Of a DNA stretch of 58,108 bases, positions 26,880-35,201 are shown in pieces. Position 1 is the stretch's first letter, and every line of letters begins with the position of its first letter. The stretch spans positions 1-58,108 of the forward strand of contig JBGFRC010000057.1 of NCBI GenBank assembly GCA_041695325.1, given 5' to 3'. Source of the stretch: SURF-13 sp041695325 (lineage in GTDB: Bacteria; Pseudomonadota; Gammaproteobacteria; SURF-13). The translations under genes and the position numbers were made by a program. The notes beneath the pieces are model-generated. The model was not told the DNA's origin and made no database searches. It saw only the letters and a list, made by a program, of their open reading frames with translations.

Positions 26880-27572
26880 GTGAGCATAACCCCCTACAAA
26901 AAAATCGTCCATGACGGCCTATGGGCCAACAATCCGGCCCTGGTGCAAATCCTCGGATTGTGCCCGCTGCTCGCCGTTTCCAACAGCGTGGTCAACGCGC
27001 TGGGACTTGGCCTTGCCACCCTGCTGACGCTCACCTTATCCAACACCATTGTGTCCCTGATCCGCGACCTGGTCACGCCGGAAATCCGCCTGCCGGTGTT
27101 CGTGCTGGTGATCGCCTGCGTGGTGACCGCTATCGAGCTGGCCATGAACGCTTACCTGCATGAGCTGCACGTGATCCTCGGCATCTTTATTCCGCTTATC
27201 GTGACCAACTGCATCATCATCGCGCGCGCGGAGGTCTTCGCTTCCAAAACCACCGTGGGGCGGGCCTGCGCCGACGGCTTCATGATGGGCCTCGGCTCCA
27301 CCCTCGCCCTGGTGCTACTCGGCGCGCTGCGCGAGGCCTTGGGGCACGGCACGTTGCTGGCCAACGCCCATCTCATGTTCGGCGCCGCGGCGAAGGACTG
27401 GACCATTACCCTGATGGAGCATTACCACGGCTTCCTGCTCGCCATCCTGCCGCCCGGCGCGTTCATCGGCCTGGGGCTGTTGATCGCGGTCAAAAACGTG
27501 ATTGACTCCCGCATCGAGCGGTACCGCGCGCAGGCCGTTTCCTTGCCGCACGAGGCCGGAGCCAAGGCTTAA
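26880..27572 (+). CDS. rsxE: Electron transport complex membrane subunit RsxE/RnfE
   Basis: 230 residues from GTG at 26,880, six membrane helices. NPALVQILGLCPLLAVSNS mirrors the RsxA cysteine motif, and the IIARAEVFASK segment is typical. It is the partner of RsxA around the shared cluster and the last rsx gene. nth follows after 56 bases, as in E. coli. Confidence 0.94.
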   Translation: MSITPYKKIVHDGLWANNPALVQILGLCPLLAVSNSVVNALGLGLATLLTLTLSNTIVSLIRDLVTPEIRLPVFVLVIACVVTAIELAMNAYLHELHVILGIFIPLIVTNCIIIARAEVFASKTTVGRACADGFMMGLGSTLALVLLGALREALGHGTLLANAHLMFGAAAKDWTITLMEHYHGFLLAILPPGAFIGLGLLIAVKNVIDSRIERYRAQAVSLPHEAGAKA

Positions 27573-27628
27573 GCAAAGGACTGGTTCAGCCGCGGCCCGT
27601 CGGATCAAACCGCTGCACCGGAACAAGG

Positions 27629-28267
27629 ATGAATCCGCACCGACGTCGCGCCCTCTTCGAGCGCCTCCAGCGCGCCAATCCCCAGCCCGCCACCGAGCTC
27701 AATTACTCCACGCCGTTTGAGCTGCTGGTCGCGGTGATACTTTCCGCCCAGGCCACCGATAAAAGCGTAAACAAGGCCACGCGGAGACTCTTTGCCGTGG
27801 CGAACTCGCCGCAGGCAATACTGGCCCTGGGTGAAGAAGGCCTCAAAAGACACATCCAGACCATTGGTCTTTACAACAGCAAGGCGCGCAACATCATCAA
27901 AACCTGCGCCCTGCTCATCGAGCGCCATCACGGCGAAGTGCCCCACGACCGCAAGGCGCTGGAGTCCCTGCCCGGCGTGGGCCGGAAAACCGCCAATGTG
28001 ATTTTAAACACCGCGTTCGGCGAGCCCGCCATTGCGGTGGATAGGCACATCTTTCGCGTCGCCAACCGCACCGGCCTCGCCCCCGGGAAAACCGTGCGCG
28101 AGGTGGAGGACAAGTTAAACCGGCTGGTCCCGGCGGAGTTCAAGCATGACGCGCACCACTGGCTGATTCTGCACGGGCGTTACACCTGCACCGCGCGCAA
28201 ACCGCGCTGCTACGCCTGCGTGATCGCCGATCTTTGTGATTATCCTGACAAGGCACATTATCCCTGA
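27629..28267 (+). CDS. nth: Endonuclease III (DNA glycosylase/AP lyase)
   Basis: 212 residues. The helix-hairpin-helix LPGVGRKTANVIL contains catalytic K120, and D138 lies in AVDRHIFRV. The C-terminal C-x6-C-x2-C-x5-C set (about 188-204) binds a 4Fe-4S cluster. It removes oxidised pyrimidines and cleaves at abasic sites. It follows the rsx operon, a conserved gammaproteobacterial pairing. Confidence 0.96.
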   Translation: MNPHRRRALFERLQRANPQPATELNYSTPFELLVAVILSAQATDKSVNKATRRLFAVANSPQAILALGEEGLKRHIQTIGLYNSKARNIIKTCALLIERHHGEVPHDRKALESLPGVGRKTANVILNTAFGEPAIAVDRHIFRVANRTGLAPGKTVREVEDKLNRLVPAEFKHDAHHWLILHGRYTCTARKPRCYACVIADLCDYPDKAHYP

Positions 28268-28305
28268 TGTTCGCCAAGACGCCCGCGTTGCGGCGGAATG
28301 GACGG

Positions 28306-28809
28306 CTATTTAGCCGGCTGGGATTTTTTCGCGTCCTTCGCCTGCTTGGCCTCTTTTACCTCGCGGAGCACCTTGCCCCAAATGGGATGCCCCGCCTCGG
28401 CGCCGCTCAATTCAAAATCCGGATTCAGCTCCAGCGTCCTGGTAAACGCCACGCGGCAGAACTTTTCACGCTTCGCGCCGCAGTGGATGAAGGCCAGATA
28501 TTTATACGCCTGCACCTGGTCTTCCTTTTTCTCCAGACCGTCATTGAGCGCGCCCTGCAAGGCCTGCTGCGCTTCCTTGTAGTTGCCCTCCTCATAGCTC
28601 TTCACGCCCAAGGCCAGCTTCAGGTCCGCCACCGTGAGCGCGCGTAGAGAGGTATCCTGTGCGGGGGATGCGCCGGCGTTCCCGGACGGCTGCGGCTCCG
28701 TCGCCGCGGGCTTTTTGAACACGTCCTTGAACGGACCGGTCTCGCACCCCGCGAGCGCCAGGACGCCGAGCGCAACGCACAAACTCCGCCACAAAGAGGG
28801 CCTGTCCAT
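28306..28809 (-). CDS. Outer-membrane-type lipoprotein with a TPR-like region (TssQ-like)
   Basis: 167 residues from ATG at 28,809, with AAGGA 6 bases upstream; GTG at 28,812 is also possible. The lipoprotein signal ends LALAGC with the lipidated cysteine at 22. A Pro/Ala-rich linker follows, then a helical TPR-like region with SYEEGNYKEAQQALQGAL and a YKYLAFIHC segment, and a Lys-rich tail. The pattern resembles small lipoproteins annotated as T6SS-associated TssQ, but no T6SS gene is present. It lies 9 bases downstream of the cyclase-PEGA gene and is probably co-expressed with it. Function unknown. Confidence 0.7.
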   Translation of the reverse strand: MDRPSLWRSLCVALGVLALAGCETGPFKDVFKKPAATEPQPSGNAGASPAQDTSLRALTVADLKLALGVKSYEEGNYKEAQQALQGALNDGLEKKEDQVQAYKYLAFIHCGAKREKFCRVAFTRTLELNPDFELSGAEAGHPIWGKVLREVKEAKQAKDAKKSQPAK

Positions 28810-28818
28810 CACGGTTCC

Positions 28819-29913
28819 TTAAGGAAACTTGTGTTTGATTTTTACCGTTTTCTGGGCGGTAACGTCCACCGTTTCCGTATAACTCGGAAAGTCGCCGTTC
28901 TTTATTTCAACGGTATACTTGCCGGGCGGAATCTTCAATCTGCTCAGCGGCGGCGAGGCGCCTTTTTTCTTGCCGTCCACGTATATTTCGCCCCAGGGTG
29001 AAACGGCGAAACTGAGATAGCCCGTTTTTTTATCGGCTGCTTGCGGTGCCGCCGCATCGTGGCCCGCCGGCCCGCTCGCGGCGACCGGCGCCGGCTTTTG
29101 TTCGCCGGCGGTGTTCGTCTGCTGAGCTGCGCCCGCTTGCGGCGGCTGGGCCTTGGACAGCACGCCGCCCCTGAATAGTAAATCCAGAACAATCCCCAGC
29201 GCCACAAACACCCCCATCACGTACATAATGGTTTTAACGCGCGATCTCCTGTTTGCATCGGGTCGTGTCCGGTTATTGTCATGCGGCGCATCCTTCACCA
29301 CCCGCACGGCGGCCCGCTCGCTTCTGCGCCGGCTATGCAGGGTCTTGGGCAGGAATAGGTTTACCCCCCGGCCCAGGCTCACTTCATAAATTTCATGTTC
29401 GCGCACGTGTTTGTCGGTGCGCATGCCCTGATATTGAAAAAGCCCGCCGTATTCCTGGGAAAGACGCGAAACAACCTCGTAATAGGAACGCGACACCATG
29501 ATCTGGCCGGGATGAGCGAAGCTCATCACGCGCTGACCCACGTTGACCGCATCGCCGATCAGGTTGGGCTGGCCGTTGATGTCCTTGACCACCTTGACCG
29601 GCCCCAGATTGATGCCGGTGCGCAGCTCCATTTGCAGCGGGTCGGACTGTTCCTTCTCGCGCAAGATGTCGCGGCAACGCATGACTGCGAACAAGGCGTC
29701 TTCCGGGTCGCCGAAAAAGCACAATACCACCCCGTCGCCGGTGTCCAGGGTTACCCGGTCGTCAAACGGAATGTCCTGAATCGCTTCCGAAATCGCTTCA
29801 TTCAAACGCTCCTTGAAGCGAATCTGCTCGGCGACCCGCTTGCTGGAATAACCGGCAATATCCAGAAAGGCGACGCTGCAAATCAGGGTCTTGTTGGCGC
29901 GTTCCGGCGTCAT
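28819..29913 (-). CDS. Class III nucleotide cyclase-domain protein with PEGA domain
   Basis: 364 residues (ATG at 29,913; GTG at 29,916 also possible). The N-terminal class III cyclase-like domain (about 10-180) shows FLDIAGYSS (metal Asp near 18), LDTGDGVVLCFFGD (second Asp near 60) and GDAVNVGQRVM. A single membrane helix follows at about 228-246, an Ala/Pro/Gln-rich linker, and a C-terminal PEGA domain (about 290-364) that would be periplasmic. Both metal aspartates are present, so activity is possible, but the purine-specifying residues cannot be judged by eye. It is in an operon with the lipoprotein downstream. Confidence 0.82.
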   Translation of the reverse strand: MTPERANKTLICSVAFLDIAGYSSKRVAEQIRFKERLNEAISEAIQDIPFDDRVTLDTGDGVVLCFFGDPEDALFAVMRCRDILREKEQSDPLQMELRTGINLGPVKVVKDINGQPNLIGDAVNVGQRVMSFAHPGQIMVSRSYYEVVSRLSQEYGGLFQYQGMRTDKHVREHEIYEVSLGRGVNLFLPKTLHSRRRSERAAVRVVKDAPHDNNRTRPDANRRSRVKTIMYVMGVFVALGIVLDLLFRGGVLSKAQPPQAGAAQQTNTAGEQKPAPVAASGPAGHDAAAPQAADKKTGYLSFAVSPWGEIYVDGKKKGASPPLSRLKIPPGKYTVEIKNGDFPSYTETVDVTAQKTVKIKHKFP

Positions 29914-29965
29914 CACAAAAAAGATACTACGTTACGAATCCGGATTACAAGCGGTTGCGCGGCCA

Positions 29966-31039
29966 TCAGGCCAGATTGCGCATGATGGCGGACTGCACCT
30001 GGTCCAGCGCCGCCTCAACCCCGATGGCCGTGGCGGTGCTTTGCTTGATGGCCACGTCCGGGTCCTTCAGGCCGTTGCCGGTGAGGGTGCAGACGATTTT
30101 GGCGCCCGCGGCGATCTTGCCCGACTCGACGTCGCGCAGCGCGCCGGCGAGCGCAGCGGCGGAGGCCGGTTCGCAAAAAATGCCTTCCTTCTCGGTTAGC
30201 AGTTTTTGCGCGGCGAGTATGGCTTCATCGGTGCACTCGGCGAACCAGCCTGCGGATTCCTGCTGCACGCGCCAGGCGGCGTCCCACGACTGCGGATGGC
30301 CGATGCGTATCGCCGTGGCCACGGTTTCCGGATTGTCCACCGCTTTGCCTCGTATAAAAGGCGCCGCGCCCGAGGCTTGGTAACCCACCATGCGCGGGCG
30401 CTGGTGGATGATGCCGCTGGCGTGGTACTCGCTATACCCCATCCAATACGCCGTGATATTGCCGGCGTTTCCGACCGGCAGGCAGTGATAGTCCGGCGCA
30501 AAGCCCAGTTGTTCCACGATCTCGAACGCGGCGGTCTTCTGCCCTTGCAGGCGATACGGATTGATGGAATTGACGATGGTCACCGGCGCGCTTTGCGCGA
30601 CCTCCTTCACCAGTCGCATGCCGGCGTCGAAATTGCCCTTGATCTGGAGAATGGTCGCCCCGTACATCATGGTCTGGGCGAGCTTGCCCAGGGCGATCTT
30701 GCCGTCCGGGATCAGCACGAAGGCCTTGATACCCGCGCGCGCGGCGTAGGCAGCGGCGGCGGCGGAGGTGTTGCCGGTGGAGGCGCAGATGACCGCGTGG
30801 CTGCCCTCCTCCACGGCCCTGGTCACCGCCAGGGTCATGCCGCGGTCTTTGAACGAGCCGGTCGGATTCAGGCCTTCATACTTGACGTAGATGTCCACGT
30901 CCTTGCCGGTCAGGCGCGGGATATGGTGCAGGCGGATGAGCGGCGTATTGCCCTCGCCCAGGCTGATGATGCGCGTGTCATCGCGCACCGGCAAGCGGTC
31001 GCGGTATTTTTCGATGAGTCCGGTATAGCGTGCGCTCAT
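29966..31039 (-). CDS. thrC: Threonine synthase
   Basis: 357 residues from ATG at 31,039; a TTG at 31,063 would overlap hom. PLP lysine K64 lies in PTGSFKDRGMT. GEGNTPLIRL, ASTGNTSAAAAAYAARAG (phosphate loop) and the LPVGNAGNITA segment are typical of the shorter threonine synthase class. It converts O-phosphohomoserine to threonine. It follows hom by 13 bases in the order alaC-hom-thrC. No thrB is present here. Confidence 0.95.
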   Translation of the reverse strand: MSARYTGLIEKYRDRLPVRDDTRIISLGEGNTPLIRLHHIPRLTGKDVDIYVKYEGLNPTGSFKDRGMTLAVTRAVEEGSHAVICASTGNTSAAAAAYAARAGIKAFVLIPDGKIALGKLAQTMMYGATILQIKGNFDAGMRLVKEVAQSAPVTIVNSINPYRLQGQKTAAFEIVEQLGFAPDYHCLPVGNAGNITAYWMGYSEYHASGIIHQRPRMVGYQASGAAPFIRGKAVDNPETVATAIRIGHPQSWDAAWRVQQESAGWFAECTDEAILAAQKLLTEKEGIFCEPASAAALAGALRDVESGKIAAGAKIVCTLTGNGLKDPDVAIKQSTATAIGVEAALDQVQSAIMRNLA

Positions 31040-31052
31040 GGCTTCCAGAGGT

Positions 31053-32426
31053 TCAGCGTGCAAGCTGCTCCAAACGTATGCGCGCCACCGGCGCGGAGAT
31101 GACCGTGAGCGCCTCGATGCGCGCGATGGCCTGGTTGATGCGCCGCTCCAGCACGCGCTGCGTCAAGATAATCACCGGCACGTCGCTGCCCTCTTCCGCC
31201 GGCTCCTTTTGCAGTATCGCCTCGATGCTGATTTCCTGATCGGCGAGGATGCGCGTGACGTCGGCCAGCACGCCGGGACGGTCGGCGGCCTGTAAACGCA
31301 GATAATACGCCGTTTCCACCTGTTCCATCGGCAAAATCGGCAAGTCCGACAGCGCGTCGGGCTGAAACGCAAGATGCGGCACGCGGTTTTCCGGATCGGA
31401 GGTGAGCGCGCGCACCACGTCCACCAGGTCCGCCACCACCGCCGAGGCGGTCGGCTCCGCGCCCGCGCCCGCGCCGTAATACAGCGTGGGCCCGACGGCG
31501 TCGCCGGTCACCACCACCGCGTTCATCACCCCGTCCACGTTGGCGATCAGGCGCCGCTGCGGAATGAGCGTGGGATGCACGCGCAGTTGCACGCCCGCCG
31601 GCGTGCGGCGCGCGATGGCAAGATGCTTGATGCGATAGCCGAACTGTCCCGCGTAGCTCACGTCCGCGCGCGTGACTCGCGTGATGCCTTCGGTGTACAC
31701 CTTGTCGAATTGCAGCGGAATGCCGAATGCAATCGCGGCCAGTATGGTGAGCTTGTGCGCGGCGTCTATGCCTTCGACATCGAAAGCAGGATCGGCTTCC
31801 GCGTAGCCCAGGCGCTGCGCTTCGGCCAGCACCTCGGCGAACTCACGCCCCTTGGTCGCTCCCGGCATCCCGCCTCCCGCGACACTTGTGCCTCCCTGCA
31901 CATCGTCCCGCATTTCGGTGAGAATGAAATTGCTGGTGCCGTTGACGATGCCCGCCAGCCACTCGATGCGGTTGCCCGCCAGGCCCTCGCGGATCGCCTT
32001 GATGATGGGGATGCCGCCGCCCACCGCGGCCTCAAACGCTACCATCACGCCCTGCTCGCGCGCGGCGCGGAAGATTTCGTTGCCGTGGCGCGCGATCAGC
32101 GCCTTGTTCGCGGTCACCACGTGTTTGCCGTTGGCGATGGCGCGCAACACTAATTCGCGCGCGGGCTCCATGCCGCCCATCAGCTCGGCCACGATTTCTA
32201 TTTCCGGGTCGTTGACCACGTCGTCCGGCTTGGCGGTGAGCTTGATGCCAGCCGTGTTGCAGATGCGCGGCTTTTTGAGATCACGCGCCGCGGCGCGGGT
32301 GATTTCAATGCCGCGTCCGGCGCGGCGCGTGATCTCGCTCGCGTTGCGCGCCAGCACGTTGACCGTGCCGCCGCCCACGGTGCCGAGACCAAGCAGACCG
32401 ACTTTGACAGGATTCAGAGAGTTCAT
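31053..32426 (-). CDS. hom: Homoserine dehydrogenase
   Basis: 457 residues from ATG at 32,426. Rossmann loop GLLGLGTVGGGT (about 10-21), catalytic-domain segments NANKAL-like VTANKALIARHG and VNGTSNFIL, and a C-terminal ACT domain (about 370-440) for threonine feedback. It is the monofunctional form, not fused to aspartokinase. It reduces aspartate semialdehyde to homoserine. A short Gly-rich insertion (near residue 185) precedes the EFAEVLAEAQ helix. Confidence 0.95.
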   Translation of the reverse strand: MNSLNPVKVGLLGLGTVGGGTVNVLARNASEITRRAGRGIEITRAAARDLKKPRICNTAGIKLTAKPDDVVNDPEIEIVAELMGGMEPARELVLRAIANGKHVVTANKALIARHGNEIFRAAREQGVMVAFEAAVGGGIPIIKAIREGLAGNRIEWLAGIVNGTSNFILTEMRDDVQGGTSVAGGGMPGATKGREFAEVLAEAQRLGYAEADPAFDVEGIDAAHKLTILAAIAFGIPLQFDKVYTEGITRVTRADVSYAGQFGYRIKHLAIARRTPAGVQLRVHPTLIPQRRLIANVDGVMNAVVVTGDAVGPTLYYGAGAGAEPTASAVVADLVDVVRALTSDPENRVPHLAFQPDALSDLPILPMEQVETAYYLRLQAADRPGVLADVTRILADQEISIEAILQKEPAEEGSDVPVIILTQRVLERRINQAIARIEALTVISAPVARIRLEQLAR

Positions 32427-32450
32427 ATGACCGGCCGAATACATCCGGCG

Positions 32451-33689
32451 CTAGCCGGCTGACCGCACATATCCCGCGCCGCGGGATTGGCCGAATAAAT
32501 TCGGCCCCACCCCGTCTTTGCGGAACATCTCGCGCAGACCGCGCACGGCCTGGCGCGTGCGGTGTTCGTTTTCGATCAGACCGAAACGCACGTGGTCGTC
32601 GCCGTATTGCCCGAAGCCGATGCCGGGCGACACCGCGACCTTGGCCTGTTCCAGCAGTTTCTTGGAGAACTCCAGCGAACCGAGATGACGGTAGTGCTCC
32701 GGAATCGGAACCCACACGAACATGCTGGCCTTGGGTTTTTCCACCGCCCAGCCGATCGCGTTCAGCCCCTCGCACAGCGCGTCGCGCCGGTTTTGATACA
32801 TGGCGGCGATGTCACGCACGCACTGCTGCGGGCCCTCCAGCGCGCTGATCGCCGCCACCTGGATCGGCGTGAACATGCCGTAGTCCAGATACGACTTCAT
32901 GCGCGCCAGCGCCGCCACCAGCTTTTCATTGCCGCACATGAAACCCACGCGCCAGCCAGGCATGTTGTAACTCTTGGACAGGGTGAAAAATTCCACCGCC
33001 ACCTCTTTCGCGCCCGGCACTTGCAGAATGGACGGCGCGACATAGCCATCAAAGGCGATGTCGGCGTAAGCCAGATCATGTACCACCCAAATCTGGTGCT
33101 CGCGTGCGATTGCAACCACCTTCTCGAAGAAATCCAGCTCCACGCACTGCGCCGTCGGATTGCAGGGGAAATTCAGCACCAGCATCTTGGGTTTGGGCCA
33201 GGAGTCCTTGATCGCCTTGTCCAGCTCGGCGAAAAAATCCACGCCCGGCACCAGCGGCACGTGGCGGATGTCCGCGCCCGCGATCACGAAACCATAGGGA
33301 TGGATGGGATACGCCGGATTCGGCACCAGCACCGCGTCGCCCGGCCCCACCGTAGCCAGCGCGAGGTGCGCCAGCCCCTCCTTGGAGCCGATGGTGACGA
33401 TGGCCTCTTTGTCGAAATCGAGATCAACGTCGTAGCGCGTTTTGTACCAGTTGCAAATCGCGCGGCGCAGGCGCGGGATGCCGCGTGACAGCGAATAGCG
33501 ATGGGTGTCGCCGCGCTGCACGGTTTCGATGAGCTTGTCCACGATGTGCTGCGGCGTCGGCTGATCGGGATTGCCCATGCCGAAATCAATGATGTCCTCG
33601 CCGCGCGCGCGCGCCTTGGCCTTCAATTCATTGACGATATTGAAGACGTACGGCGGCAGCCGCTTGATTCTGGGAAAATCGTCCATCAT
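32451..33689 (-). CDS. alaC: Alanine-type class I aminotransferase (AlaC-like)
   Basis: 412 residues from ATG at 33,689 (ATG 33,686 and TTG 33,713 are alternatives). The N-terminal RIKRLPPYVFNIVNELK and IIDFGMGNPDQPTP match E. coli AlaC. The PLP lysine lies in TLSKSYNMPGWRVGF, and NFPCNPTAQ is the family loop. It is expected to exchange amino groups between glutamate and pyruvate. In many genomes it precedes hom-thrC as here, spaced by 24 bases. Confidence 0.9.
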   Translation of the reverse strand: MMDDFPRIKRLPPYVFNIVNELKAKARARGEDIIDFGMGNPDQPTPQHIVDKLIETVQRGDTHRYSLSRGIPRLRRAICNWYKTRYDVDLDFDKEAIVTIGSKEGLAHLALATVGPGDAVLVPNPAYPIHPYGFVIAGADIRHVPLVPGVDFFAELDKAIKDSWPKPKMLVLNFPCNPTAQCVELDFFEKVVAIAREHQIWVVHDLAYADIAFDGYVAPSILQVPGAKEVAVEFFTLSKSYNMPGWRVGFMCGNEKLVAALARMKSYLDYGMFTPIQVAAISALEGPQQCVRDIAAMYQNRRDALCEGLNAIGWAVEKPKASMFVWVPIPEHYRHLGSLEFSKKLLEQAKVAVSPGIGFGQYGDDHVRFGLIENEHRTRQAVRGLREMFRKDGVGPNLFGQSRGAGYVRSAG

Positions 33690-33875
33690 GGTTTTTTTAA
33701 CGGCCCTTTTCAAACAGCGTATAGTTTAAACGCTAACTACCCGTAATGGAAGGAATTTAGGGCGCTGGCGGCGCGCCGGTTTATATCCTATGATTTACCC
33801 CGTTCCACCGAGAAACCCCGACGACGCACAGGGATGTGCTAGTGTCGCGGTAGGCAGGACGCCGGGAGCGACTAC

Positions 33876-34280
33876 ATGAAATTTCATCTGGAAAGCGGCA
33901 CCGGCCGCTACACCATCATCTCTTACGCGCCGGGCCGGATCATCGTCCAGGTGCCTCCGGCAGAGGGCGCCCCAGCCGCGGGGCGGGAAATTCTCACGCA
34001 AAGCCTGATCATCGCGCCCGGACAACTGCTGCGCGACTGGGCCCCGCAAAGCATCGCCGAGCTCTGCGCCGAGCACTTCGAACAGGTCATCGAATTCAAC
34101 CCCGAGGTCGTGCTGTTCGGATCGGGCGCGCAACACACTTTCCCTCCCGCAGCCACCATGGCCCCGCTAGTCCGGCATGGGATAGGCGTCGAAGTCATGA
34201 GCACCGACGCCGCCTGCCGCACCTATAATCTTCTCATGGCGGACGGACGCCGCGTTGTCGCCGCGCTGCTGATGATATGA
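33876..34280 (+). CDS. Mth938-domain protein (DUF498, NDUFAF3-like)
   Basis: 134 residues. The FHLESG start, a central ILTQSLIIAPGQLLRDW and the GIGVEVMSTDAACRTYNLL segment are the Mth938 fold signature. This family includes mitochondrial NDUFAF3, a complex I assembly factor, but the bacterial role is not established. GGGAG lies 7 bases before the ATG. It stands alone, divergent from alaC, and is followed by a small hairpin. Confidence 0.85.
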   Translation: MKFHLESGTGRYTIISYAPGRIIVQVPPAEGAPAAGREILTQSLIIAPGQLLRDWAPQSIAELCAEHFEQVIEFNPEVVLFGSGAQHTFPPAATMAPLVRHGIGVEVMSTDAACRTYNLLMADGRRVVAALLMI

Positions 34281-34299
34281 CCTCGAGAGCTCATTTTAG

Positions 34300-34317
34300 A
34301 CCGGGTTTAAGCCCGGT
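34300..34317 (+). terminator. Short hairpin after the Mth938 gene
   Basis: ACCGGG/CCCGGT with a 6-base loop, 20 bases after the stop codon. There is no long T-run, so termination strength is uncertain. Confidence 0.35.
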
Positions 34318-34405
34318 TACCGTCCCTCTTGCATCTTGTCGCATTCAGGCGTAGGCTGAAATTTGTTGTACACATTTCTGGTCCAAAGGATTGGCAAATC
34401 CACAC

Positions 34406-34433
34406 GACGGGTCTGCCGTCAGGCAGGCCCGTC
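34406..34433 (+). promoter_or_regulatory. Stem-loop in the leader of the 109-residue gene
   Basis: GACGGGTCTGCC and GGCAGGCCCGTC pair over 12 positions (one G-T wobble) around a GTCA loop. It ends 27 bases before the start codon and just before GAGGAGGA. There is no T-run, so it reads better as a leader structure than a terminator. Confidence 0.45.
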
Positions 34434-34460
34434 CCCAAGCAACATGAGGAGGACCTGACC

Positions 34461-34790
34461 ATGATGTCACTCAGCAAGTATCTCTGCAACGCACAGTCCG
34501 TCGGTGACTGGAACGGCCAAGAGCAACGCGCCGCCGACCAGCTCAACCATATCTACCACGCGCTCGACGAACGCATCTTCAACGTGCTCGTCATGGGCGA
34601 CGAGGCCCACTATCACCCGGACATTTACGATGAGATCATGTCGCACGTCTGGAACGACTGGGCGCATAATCCCAAGCTGCTTGATCTTACCAGTCAGCAG
34701 ATCGAAGAGTACGTCGTGCAGCGCACCAGCGCTTACGCGGCGCCGCCGAAAGAAGGTTATATAACCCCGCACGAAACCCGCGTGGTATAA
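34461..34790 (+). CDS. Small hypothetical protein, 109 residues
   Basis: I do not recognise the family. The start at 34,461 is fixed by GAGGAGGA about 8 bases upstream; the frame is open further left, but the leader hairpin lies there. The protein is acidic, has no signal or membrane segment, and is rich in His, Trp and Tyr: DEAHYHPDIYDEIMSHVW sits near 47-64. It ends EGYITPHETRVV. The strong ribosome site, leader stem-loop and large terminator suggest a well-expressed single gene. Confidence 0.7.
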   Translation: MMSLSKYLCNAQSVGDWNGQEQRAADQLNHIYHALDERIFNVLVMGDEAHYHPDIYDEIMSHVWNDWAHNPKLLDLTSQQIEEYVVQRTSAYAAPPKEGYITPHETRVV

Positions 34791-34805
34791 CTGTGTTTGT
34801 TGGTA

Positions 34806-34846
34806 CCCGCACTGCCGGGGCATCTTGCCCCGGCAGTGCGGGCTTT
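34806..34846 (+). terminator. Strong intrinsic terminator
   Basis: A perfect 17-bp GC-rich stem (arms 34,806-34,822 and 34,826-34,842) with a 3-base loop, followed by CTTTT, 15 bases after the stop of the 109-residue gene. Confidence 0.9.
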
Positions 34847-35201
34847 TAAACACAGGGAGGATAACGCCCTATATCTTGTGAAAACACCGTTCAGCGCGTT
34901 TGCACCTACTTCCTGTGGTGATGGTGGAATTGCCGCGACATCCGGCGCCGTTGCTGCACCGGGGAGGTGGACAAATGGTGGGTTGTCATCGGTGTTGGCG
35001 TCGTCACCATTCGGGTGCGCAACAGCGCCACCACCGAAACTGGACCGAGTTTGCGGTCGGCTTCATCATCGCTCACGAAAAATACCTTGGCACCGTGTGC
35101 CGCAACATAAATCAGTAAGAAAGGCCAGGGGTCCCGCCGAGGGGGGCGCGCAGCGTCCTCGAGTCCGGGCTACTTGCTGGAACCCCCTGCGTGAATCCTG
35201 T
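34847..35201. other. 355 bases without a convincing gene
   Basis: It lies between the terminator and the 3' end of nlpD. Short frames exist on the plus strand but none has a ribosome site or recognisable motif. rpoS, which often follows nlpD, is not here. Confidence 0.5.

Noticed and set aside
31374..32153. Long plus-strand frames opposite hom, hsdR, rsx and other GC-rich genes
   Set aside because: They are mirror frames of clearly conserved genes and encode His/Arg/Ala-rich nonsense without family similarity.
34406..34433. Riboswitch ahead of the 109-residue gene
   Set aside because: A single simple hairpin without recognisable aptamer elements; called only a leader stem-loop.
34900..35118. 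A 72-codon plus-strand open frame between the terminator and nlpD
   Set aside because: No ribosome site, no recognisable motif, and an odd Arg/His/Trp-rich composition. It is probably chance in GC-rich DNA.
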